From assembly GCF_000473165.1 (NCBI RefSeq), contig NZ_KI421504.1, positions 1,561,337 through 1,625,336 of the forward strand: a stretch of 64,000 bases of DNA. Direction: 5' to 3'. The notes under the pieces are model-generated. The model made no database searches. It was not told where the DNA came from and saw nothing but the letters and a program-made list of their open reading frames with translations. Positions 29,825 through 36,984 of the stretch are shown one piece after another. Source of the stretch: Leisingera aquimarina DSM 24565. Its GTDB lineage: Bacteria > Pseudomonadota > Alphaproteobacteria > Rhodobacterales > Rhodobacteraceae. Positions within the stretch are counted from its first letter, which is position 1; every line of letters starts with the position of its first letter. A program made the translations under genes and the position numbers.

Positions 29825-31264
29825 TTAGTAGAGGCGCATGTATTCCTGCACTTCCCAGTCGGTAACCGACTGGTGATAGCGCTCCCATTCGTCGTTCTTG
29901 TATTCCAGGAACGACTTGCGCATTACCGGCCCCATCACGTGCTCGGCCATCTCGTCCTGGCGCAGCGCCTCGGTCGCGCTGAACAGGGTGCGGGGCAGGC
30001 GGCGGATGCCCAATTCGGTCAGTTCCGCCTCGGTCTTGGAGTAAAGGTCGAAATCTGTGGGCTTGCCCGGGTCGATCTTATTCTTGATTCCCATCACCGC
30101 GCAGCTCAGGTGCATCGCCATTGCCAGATAGACATTCATCGTCATGTCGCAGGCGCGGTTTTCGATGCAGTGGCGGCTTTGCGGCAGCCGGAACTGGGCG
30201 GAGCGGTTGTTGAACCCGTAGGTGATGTTGGTCGGCGCCCAGGTGACGGTGCCGCCCTCGAAACCGCCCACTCGCGGCACCAGCCCGTTGTAGGAGTTCA
30301 CGGTGGGGCAGGTGATCGCGGTGATTGCCTCGGCGTGCTGCATCAGGCCGCCCACGGCCCAGCGGCTTTCGTCGCTCCATTCGCCGTCCGGGGTTTCAAA
30401 GATGTTCTGGCCGGGGCGGCTTTCATGCTGCATCGACATGTTGATATGCGCGCCGGAGCGCCAGTCCCCCACCGTCGGCTTCGGCATGAAGGTCACGAAC
30501 AGCCCGTGTTTCTTGGCGACTTCCTTCAGGGTGATGCGCAAAAACGCCAGCCGGTCGGACATTTCCAGCATGTTGGTGTAGTGGAAATCCAGCTCGAACT
30601 GGGAATAGGCGCCCTCGGCCACCACATCGTGCAGGTTCCAGCCCAGGCCTTCGATGATGTCAATCATGTCTTTCAGGAAGGACATGGAATCGATGGAATA
30701 TTCCACGTCATAGCCAAACGCCTGGCGGCGCGGGCGCAGGCCGTCTGCAGGATCGTCGTCAAAGGCTTTCACCGGCTGGCCGGCCTCATCGTATTTCATC
30801 ACGATGAATTCCGGCTCGACGCCGGCAAAGCCGGTGTAGCCCTCCTGCGCGGCCTCGTGCATGGCGCGCCGCAGGGCCTGGCGCGGGCAGACATTGTAGG
30901 GCGCGTCTTCCCAGTAGAGATCCGATAAGATGATCGCCAGGGTGGTGTCCCAGGGGCAGACATAGACCGCATCGAGATCCGGCACCACCACCTGGTCGCT
31001 GTCGGCGGGGCTGAGTTCCGGCACGAAGGAAATCGAATGCACCGCGAACTGCGGGCCCTTGCCCAGGCAAAGCGGTTCGAAATCGCTCATCGGCACCGGT
31101 TTGGTCTTGGGGATGCCGTGCAGGTCGATCCAGGCGGCCATCACGTATTTGACGCCGGCCGCTTCCAGCCGTTCGCGCACTTCGGGGATGCGGGGGCGGT
31201 TGCGCTCCACCGCGTCCTGGAAATTGTCGTAGTAGATCTTTGCTTCGGGATTGGCTTTCAGCAT
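29825..31264 (-). CDS. Glutamine-synthetase-like ligase (type III/GlnT or gamma-glutamyl-amide synthetase family)
   Basis: The 479-residue protein has the GS fold. An N-terminal beta-grasp region (KYVMAAWIDLHGIPKTKPVP) precedes 'GYTGFAGVEPEFIVMKYD' with the metal-binding Glu pair. 'GAYSQFELDFHY', 'GSGAHINMSMQ'-type SGAHINMSM and 'NRSAQFRLPQ' follow in place of the NRS/R ATP-binding motif of housekeeping GlnA. Paralogues of this kind activate amines by gamma-glutamylation (GmaS, PuuA, IpuC, and AtdA1/TdnQ for aniline). Its place beside a Rieske oxygenase and an importer favours a catabolic role over ammonia assimilation. Start 31264 follows AGGGAGG. Confidence 0.88.
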   Translation of the reverse strand: MLKANPEAKIYYDNFQDAVERNRPRIPEVRERLEAAGVKYVMAAWIDLHGIPKTKPVPMSDFEPLCLGKGPQFAVHSISFVPELSPADSDQVVVPDLDAVYVCPWDTTLAIILSDLYWEDAPYNVCPRQALRRAMHEAAQEGYTGFAGVEPEFIVMKYDEAGQPVKAFDDDPADGLRPRRQAFGYDVEYSIDSMSFLKDMIDIIEGLGWNLHDVVAEGAYSQFELDFHYTNMLEMSDRLAFLRITLKEVAKKHGLFVTFMPKPTVGDWRSGAHINMSMQHESRPGQNIFETPDGEWSDESRWAVGGLMQHAEAITAITCPTVNSYNGLVPRVGGFEGGTVTWAPTNITYGFNNRSAQFRLPQSRHCIENRACDMTMNVYLAMAMHLSCAVMGIKNKIDPGKPTDFDLYSKTEAELTELGIRRLPRTLFSATEALRQDEMAEHVMGPVMRKSFLEYKNDEWERYHQSVTDWEVQEYMRLY

Positions 31265-31436
31265 GTTTTCCTCCCTAAAAAGGCAATCAGTTATCATTCG
31301 CTGCCGGAGGCCGGTCAGCGTGACTGTTGGTTTCGGGTGTTGAGCAGTTGCCTGGCGAAAAGGCGGGCAACCCGCCGTCCATCATGCATAACCTGATGCA
31401 GGGACGAGGGTGCCCAGTCGCCAGGAGCGGCGTGGC

Positions 31437-31835
31437 TTAGCCGGGGACGAAATCCGCGGGGTCGATGCCCGGAACCTCGGTGATCCCGGCCAGCTGTTTC
31501 CAGTTATGCGGATAGGCGGCGTAGAAGATCACGCATTTGCCGTCCGCCTCGTAGGAGATGTGGTTATCCTTGGGCACAAACAGCACGTCGCCGCGGTTGC
31601 AGATGTATTCCTTGCCGTCGCAGACCAGCCGGAAGGTGCCCTCCAGGCAATAGATGATTTCGTCGCAGGTCAGGTCCCACGGCACCTTGATGTTGTTCAG
31701 AACATTGATGCCGCCGCACATGGACTTGCTGAATTCGCTGGTGACCATCGGCTTGATGTAGGTGTCGCTGTCGCCCATGGCGTCATAGCGCTCCTGGACC
31801 AGGTCGAATTTGAATAGCTGCGGTTGATCGCCCAT
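31437..31835 (-). CDS. Cupin-domain protein (EutQ-like)
   Basis: The 132-residue cupin has motif 1 around 'DLTCDEIIYCLEGTFRLVCDG' and motif 2 'RGDVLFVPKDNHISYEADG', close to EutQ of ethanolamine use. Classical His metal ligands are partly replaced (CDE, DNH), so catalysis or metal binding is uncertain. It begins 3 bp after the VOC gene stop, pointing to translational coupling. Its role in the pathway is unknown. Confidence 0.85.
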   Translation of the reverse strand: MGDQPQLFKFDLVQERYDAMGDSDTYIKPMVTSEFSKSMCGGINVLNNIKVPWDLTCDEIIYCLEGTFRLVCDGKEYICNRGDVLFVPKDNHISYEADGKCVIFYAAYPHNWKQLAGITEVPGIDPADFVPG

Positions 31836-31838
31836 GGG

Positions 31839-32276
31839 TTATGCCCCTTCGCTGGCAAGATGTTTCAGGATGCTCTCGTTCAGTTCGACCTTGTAGCCGT
31901 CCGGGTCCTCGCAAAAGGCAATGACGCGGGTGCCGTTCTTCATCGGCCCCGGCGGGCGGGTGATCTTCACGCCCGCGGCGGCCAGCTGCTCGCAGGCGGC
32001 ATAGACATCCGGCGTTTCGATGCAGATATGGCCCCAGCCATTGCCCTTGTCATAGGGCTCTTCCTGGTCCCAGTTTGCGGTGAGCTCCAGCGCCGGCGAC
32101 TCCGCCTCCGGGCCGTAGCCGATGAAGGTGTTGGTGAATTTGCCCTCGGGGTAGTCGGTGCGGCGCAGCACCTCCATGCCCAGAATTCCGCAGTAGAATT
32201 CCAGCGATTTCTCCATGTCCATCACCCGCATCATCGTGTGGGCTAGGCGGAAACCCTTGGAAATGGGGTCACTCAT
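31839..32276 (-). CDS. Glyoxalase-I-like VOC protein
   Basis: The 145-residue VOC protein has the GloA layout: metal ligands likely His in 'RLAHTMMRV', Glu in 'ALELTANW', His in 'GWGHICIE' and Glu in 'GYKVELNE'. GloA removes methylglyoxal using glutathione. In this operon it may instead act on a pathway aldehyde or detoxify a by-product. AAGGAA lies before ATG 32276; the longer frame is not supported. Confidence 0.88.
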   Translation of the reverse strand: MSDPISKGFRLAHTMMRVMDMEKSLEFYCGILGMEVLRRTDYPEGKFTNTFIGYGPEAESPALELTANWDQEEPYDKGNGWGHICIETPDVYAACEQLAAAGVKITRPPGPMKNGTRVIAFCEDPDGYKVELNESILKHLASEGA

Positions 32277-32295
32277 TTGGTTTGTTCCTTTTGAT

Positions 32296-33423
32296 TCAGG
32301 CGTTTGCCGGATCGGTTGCCACAGTGCTGGCCCCGGAACTGGCCAAGTCGCGTTCAATCAGGTCCTGGAAAGCGCGGACGCTGTCTTCCCAGGCGGGCGA
32401 CAGCAGGCCGCCATCGGCCGCAACTGGAGATTTGCGGCCTTCGAACATGCGTTCGACCATCTCGTGGTCTTCCTTGTGGACATCCCACCAAAGTGTTTTC
32501 AGGCATTCGATTTCCTCGGCGCTCAGCTCCTCGCCTTCGGTGGTGTAAAGCGCGCGGTACTGGCGCATCTTGCCGGGGCCGATGGGTACGTTCAGGTAGA
32601 CGCCCAGCTGGTCGGGGAAGTATCGCCCCAGGATGAAGTTGGGATAAAGCGTCAGATAGCGCGAGCTGACTCCGAGGCTGCCGGAGGTGCCGATCTCCTC
32701 CTTCAGATCCACGGCGCTGCCGATGCAGTTGCCGTCGGTGATGGTATAGTGATCCTCCAGCGGCTGGTCGGTGGTCGAGGCATGCACGAACTGGACATGG
32801 TAGGGCTCGATGAAGTTCTCCATGATCAGTTTCCAGTTGGTGTCGATCTCGCCGAAATCGAGGAGGCCGATCGGTTCCACCTTGGCAAAATCCATCCCTT
32901 CAAGACGGTTGATCAGCGGTGCGGCATACTCTTCGAACTCCGGCGCGTTGCCGTCCAGGTTGACGAAGATCCAGTCGTGCCAGACATGGGTGCGCACAGG
33001 CTTCAGGCGGTGCTCCTTCAGATCGAAACCGTCAAACTCCTGCTTGCCGGTGCCGGCAAAATGCGGTGCGGCGCGCAGTCGGCCCTCCAGGTCATAGGCC
33101 CAGGCGTGATAGGGGCAGCGGATCAGCTTGCCGACGTTCTTGGGCTTGTCCACCAACGTCATGCAACGGTGCAGGCAGACGTTGTGGAACACCTGGATGC
33201 TGTCGTCCTGATCGCGTACCGTCAACAACGGCAGACCGGCGCAGCTGACCGGGTTGGCATCGCCGGGATTGGCGATCTGATGGGCAAAACCGATGAACAC
33301 CCAGTTCTTGGACAGGACCGTCTGGCATTCCCGTTGCCAGATGCCCTCGCTGCGGTAGGCGTCCGCGGTCAGGCCATGCTGAGGCCCTCCGGCTACCCGT
33401 GCTTTTTCTTCGGCAATTGTCAT
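32296..33423 (-). CDS. Rieske non-haem iron oxygenase, alpha subunit
   Basis: The 375-residue enzyme starts at ATG 33423 (GGGAGG upstream). Rieske [2Fe-2S] ligands are Cys83/His85 (CLH) and Cys103/His106 (CPYH). The mononuclear iron site shows NWKLIMENFIEPYHVQFVH with His209 and His214. Glu202 stands where many oxygenases have the bridging Asp. Carnitine/choline-type Rieske oxygenases also use Glu there, which hints at a quaternary or secondary amine substrate. No reductase gene is in the operon, so electrons must come from elsewhere. It is the first gene of the minus-strand operon. Confidence 0.92.
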   Translation of the reverse strand: MTIAEEKARVAGGPQHGLTADAYRSEGIWQRECQTVLSKNWVFIGFAHQIANPGDANPVSCAGLPLLTVRDQDDSIQVFHNVCLHRCMTLVDKPKNVGKLIRCPYHAWAYDLEGRLRAAPHFAGTGKQEFDGFDLKEHRLKPVRTHVWHDWIFVNLDGNAPEFEEYAAPLINRLEGMDFAKVEPIGLLDFGEIDTNWKLIMENFIEPYHVQFVHASTTDQPLEDHYTITDGNCIGSAVDLKEEIGTSGSLGVSSRYLTLYPNFILGRYFPDQLGVYLNVPIGPGKMRQYRALYTTEGEELSAEEIECLKTLWWDVHKEDHEMVERMFEGRKSPVAADGGLLSPAWEDSVRAFQDLIERDLASSGASTVATDPANA

Positions 33424-33870
33424 TTGTCCTCCCTTCGACACTGCCACATGCACAGCGGCTTTATGGGCCATGCGCATGGAAACTGTTCTTGCACTGACTG
33501 TCCCGTTTCAGGTTCTGCGCCATTCGCAGGACTTGGATGTCATGTTTGCGAAAATCGCACGATTTGGCAACATTTTTTTACGATATTCGTCGTTTTATGG
33601 AATTTTCAGACAAGAAATAGGAGAAAGCTGTTCAGAAAGCGTCAAGTGAGTGCGAAATTCGCATGTATCAGTCGGGTCAGTGCCGGGAATCGCTTTTTAT
33701 AGCAGGAGATCTGCCGGACACCGTGCCTGCAGCAGGGCATTTGCGGCGTGTCCGGGCGAAGGCGCTGGATTGCAGGCTCCTGGAAACGGGAAATGCCGCG
33801 TGAGTGGTTTGCGAATTCCGCCATGGATGCTTATGGTCGGTTGCGGATACAGTAACCGGGCAGCAGGCAT
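33424..33870. promoter_or_regulatory. Divergent control region with two 13-bp palindromes
   Basis: The gap between the Rieske and Lrp genes has no gene and is AT-richer than its flanks. It holds tgcgaaaatcgca at 33547-33559 and tgcgaaattcgca at 33651-33663. These two nearly identical palindromes have starts 104 bp apart, about ten DNA turns. A weaker relative (tgcgaattccgc) begins at 33810. They fit operators for the adjacent Lrp/AsnC protein; binding is inferred. Confidence 0.7.
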
Positions 33871-34410
33871 ATGGCAGGCAAGCAGCAATCCTCTGCGCGC
33901 AGCAAGCGCGCCAGTCAAAGCATCCGTTCTCCAGGGGACGATCTGAATCAGCAGATCATCCGGCTGCTGCAGCAGGACGGGCGGATGGCATTTTCAGAAA
34001 TTGCCCAGAAACTGGAGGTTTCCGAAGGCACAATCCGCAACCGGGTGAGCGGCCTGCGGGCGAACAACATGCTGCGGATCGTGGCGATGTCGGACCCGGT
34101 GGCCACGGAATACACCACCGACGCGATGATCGGGCTGAACGTCGCAGCCGGGGTAACCCCGCGGCAGGTGGCGGAAAGGCTGGAGAGGGACCCGCGCGTC
34201 GTTTTCATCCTGTGGGTCGCGGGCCGCTATGACCTGATCGTTGAGCTGGTCAGCGATGACGCTGATGCGCTGAAAGGGTTTCTTGAGCACGAGATCCACG
34301 CCAGCGATGATATCGCAAAGGCGGACGTCATGTTTGGCTTGAAGAACTTTAAGAACCAGTTCCTGCTAAAACGGGATGTGAAGGATTGTGAGGAAGCTGC
34401 CAGCGGCTGA
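33871..34410 (+). CDS. Lrp/AsnC-family transcriptional regulator
   Basis: The 179-residue regulator has a basic N-terminal tail (KQQSSARSKRASQS). An AsnC-type HTH follows (DLNQQIIRLLQQDGRMAFSEIAQKLEVSEGTIRNRVSGL, about 25-63). The RAM ligand domain comes next, with 'VVFILWVAGRYDLIVELVS'. It diverges from the catabolic operon and is its most likely regulator, probably sensing the substrate or a product. The N-terminal extension is longer than in typical AsnC. Confidence 0.93.
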   Translation: MAGKQQSSARSKRASQSIRSPGDDLNQQIIRLLQQDGRMAFSEIAQKLEVSEGTIRNRVSGLRANNMLRIVAMSDPVATEYTTDAMIGLNVAAGVTPRQVAERLERDPRVVFILWVAGRYDLIVELVSDDADALKGFLEHEIHASDDIAKADVMFGLKNFKNQFLLKRDVKDCEEAASG

Positions 34411-35459
34411 TGCCCGCAAAATGAAAGCAGCTTCATCAGTACGGTTTCCTTCGGCTGTTTAAGTATTCCCGGATAGAGCCTGCCCCCTTGCGATAGTGGC
34501 CTTTGAAGTCGCAAGCGCCCGGCTGCAGGCAGCCGGATCCGGGCGGGTCCCGTAATCCCGGGTTTCTACCGCATCACATCGCACGCGTGGTGGTGGGGTA
34601 TTGATGCCGGGGTGTCCGTTATGACCAGCACGAGCGGGTGACCTCCTCAATTTCTGCCGAGCACTAACCCTCCGCTGCTGCTGCCCGGGCAGGCCTTCCG
34701 CAGCCGCGCTTATGGCTGGAGGTGGCCGGAACGGACCCTCAGCGACTCGGCCTCAGAAACTGGGCTCTATCCTAACGCTGAAGCATACTGGCATTCGTGG
34801 GGGGACAAAACGGGCTTGGCGGAACTGCGTGCCTTGGGGCGGGGTTGCTTCACAGATCAGGATCCTTTCGCCCGGATCCGGGGCTTTGGCAAGATCTGGA
34901 GACGAAGACGGCCAGCGGGTCACTTGGTCATCGCCCTTTTGGGGAAGGGGGAGAACCATCATGTCCGGAGCGGTGAGGAGTTTGAGCTATGCTTGGCGGC
35001 CGTATGATGCCTTGGACTGTGAGGTGCCACCTTGCGAATGTAACGTCTCGTGTGACGCACAAGGAGGCGATCGTGATTGCTGCCGGAAGGACGGGGCGAA
35101 CCGGCCGCTCAAGGTATTCCCGCAAAGTGCGGGAACGAAGATTTGCGCGCCTGAAATCTCCTGGCAACCGCCGCCGGAGCAGGAGCTGTCTACGATTGTT
35201 TCACCCGCATGGAGTTTGAAATCTATACGTGACGCCGCTTCCGCCGCAGCTTGGATCTGGTGATGCCCCTCTCTGTCGCCTCGTCCAGAAACGGCATGCG
35301 TCGGCCTGGGATACCGGAGATGGCTGCTGCGGGGTGGGCGGCTGATGGAATTCTAGCGGGGGCGTCCGGTCTGTGCCGCGACCGGCCCTGTATCTGCGAT
35401 CACGGAGGTGGTGGTTCACTAGGGTTGCAAGGCTCCGGATACCACGCCGCATGTGCTAC
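34411..35459. other. About 1 kb with no supported gene
   Basis: Several open frames exist here on both strands, but none has a recognisable domain, ribosome site or consistent codon use. The stretch lies between the Lrp gene and an IS relic and looks like decayed sequence. A frame on the minus strand runs from the IS relic into its left end (near 35400-35459). Confidence 0.5.
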
Positions 35460-35684
35460 ACCGGTGCGTATAAGGGTGAATCGATCTGGCTCAGAAGTCC
35501 ATATCTTGCAGATGTATTCGTAGGGCGTGAGACGCGTTCAGCGTCTTGAGGCTGCGGCCGAAGTCGCAGGCTGCCATGCAGTCGGCAATGTGTGTTCGCA
35601 ACGGGTCGTGGTTGCCGTAGTGGAAGCGTTTGAGGGTCGCCTCCTTGATCGTTCGGTTCATGCGTTCGACCTGGCCGCCGCTCG

Positions 35685-35711
35685 GGCAAACAGTCCCCCG
35701 GACTGTTTGCC
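35685..35711. repeat. CCC-loop palindrome inside the transposase relic
   Basis: The palindrome has a perfect 12-bp stem, ggcaaacagtcc/ggactgtttgcc, with loop ccc. It belongs to a stretch of about 42 bp that replaces the expected Thr-Asn between HPW and GQVERMNRT, in frame. The tccccCgga core is the same as in the cluster at 3.34-3.43 kb. Confidence 0.8.
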
Positions 35712-35850
35712 TTTCCTCGCAGCTCCATGGGTGGTTTGGCTTGGTCAACCGATGCTCGATCTCATTGGCCTCGCAGATCATGCCGAAGCGCATCTGCCGA
35801 GAACAAGGGGTTTTGCGATTGCGGGGCTGCGCGGCGAACTGGATGCCGCT

Positions 35851-35875
35851 CGCCATTGGGCTTGAACCAATGGCG
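35851..35875. repeat. Second palindrome inside the transposase relic
   Basis: Arms cgccattgg and ccaatggcg form a perfect 9-bp stem with a 7-nt loop. It lies in an extra segment of about 39 bp between 'HTILTE' and 'GIQFAAQPRN', again in frame. Its core differs from the CCC-loop type. Confidence 0.75.
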
Positions 35876-36115
35876 CCATCAATAGCTCGCTCGGTCAGGA
35901 TCGTATGTATCCGATAAGGAACGGCTTTGAGCAGATGTTCGAGGAACTCCCAGGCTGTCTTGCGATCTGCCTTGTCCACGAGTCGTGGTGACTGCGAACT
36001 TGCCGGTCCGGTCAGTGCCCGCGAAGAGATAAAGCTTGCCCTCCACCGTCTGAACCTCGGCGATGTCGATATGAAAGAAGCCGATAGGGTATCGCTTGAT
36101 GCCGTGATCGAGATG

Positions 36116-36754
36116 GCAGCCGCGCTGCGCGGCTCGCAAGAAGCGCTTCGGGAAAAACCCTATTTCCTGCATTTGGTCACGCCGCTGCCGGTCAATCTCG
36201 CGCGGATCCACTCGGAGCAAATCATCATCGCAGCCCGGGCGGGGATCCCGGTTGGTGTTGGCACCCTGCCAATCGGCGGCGCCTCCTCTCCGATTACCCT
36301 GGCCGGTTGCATCACTCAAGCGCTGATGACGGATTTTGCGACCGTTATACCGGGCCAGCTGGCCGCCGAAGGCAGCTTTTGCGTCGGCTGTTCGGATGTG
36401 AATTTCATGGAGCCGGCCACCGGCGCTATCGGCAGCTTTTCTCAGACGCCGGTTGCGGACATGGCAATGTGCCAGGTGCGCGGCGCGCTGGGGTTTCCGT
36501 CGCTGACCGGCACCGGCAACTTCTTCGCTCACCAGCACATGGTCGGCAACTGCTTGTTTCAGGTCTGAAATTCCCGCTATTTTGGCCCAAATATTCCGCT
36601 TAGCAACGCCTGGCTTGCGGATCAGGACCTGTTCGAGCGCGTTGACGATGACCTGAAGGATATGCCGGCTGAGCTGGAACAGGCCGAACTGCCGCCGGAA
36701 GCCAAGACAGAAGTTTCCGCGATTTTGCGCAAATACCGCAACCTCGTGCTTTGA
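36116..36754 (+). pseudogene. MttB-family (trimethylamine methyltransferase-like) pseudogene
   Basis: The frame reads LREKPYFLHLVTPLPVNLARIHSEQII, then GIPVGVGTLPIGGASSPITLAGC, FMEPATGAIGSFSQT and ADMAMCQV, all typical of MttB/MtgB-like corrinoid-dependent methyltransferases. The 5' part is replaced by the IS481 relic. After GTGNFF about 100 family residues appear to be missing. A TGA at 36566-36568 replaces the expected Trp before NSRYFGPNIPLSN, and the frame continues to a TGA at 36752-36754. Such enzymes demethylate quaternary amines, so the gene may once have worked with the nearby Rieske operon. Confidence 0.82.
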
Positions 36755-36984
36755 TCAGGCACTCAGCTCAGGTTGCTTGTGAAAGGGCTGGTGCTCTGCC
36801 CACAACGCTGGACCATTCTCCTGGGAGGCAGCAAGCTTGTAATTTTCGGTGAGTTTACGGTTTGTTTTCCTGCACGCGCGTATCGCTCATTGCGACGCAA
36901 GCGGCAACCGCCGGCAAGGCAGCCGGCCTCCGGAGAAATTCGGTTGCGCTTCATTCACAGTAAAACTGAAGGCCGAACAAAATT

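Larger units (their letters stand above)
35460..36115 (-). pseudogene. IS481-type transposase relic with three frame breaks
   Basis: Fragments of one DDE integrase are read on the minus strand. KRYPIGFFHIDIAEVQ and GKLYLFAGTDRTGKFAVT (about 36110-35990) are followed by a +1 slip. The next part is VDKADRKTAWEFLEHLLK through IEHRLTKPNHPW and QVERMNRTIKEATLKRF. A second slip near 35540 leads into EYICKIWTSEPDRF and the relic fades near 35460. Two segments not expected in the family interrupt the frame in phase (see 35685-35711 and 35851-35875). It cannot make a transposase. Confidence 0.85.

Noticed and set aside
34712..35263. Long open frame between the Lrp gene and the IS relic
   Set aside because: It has no ribosome site or recognisable domain, its composition looks non-coding, and overlapping frames on the other strand are equally long.
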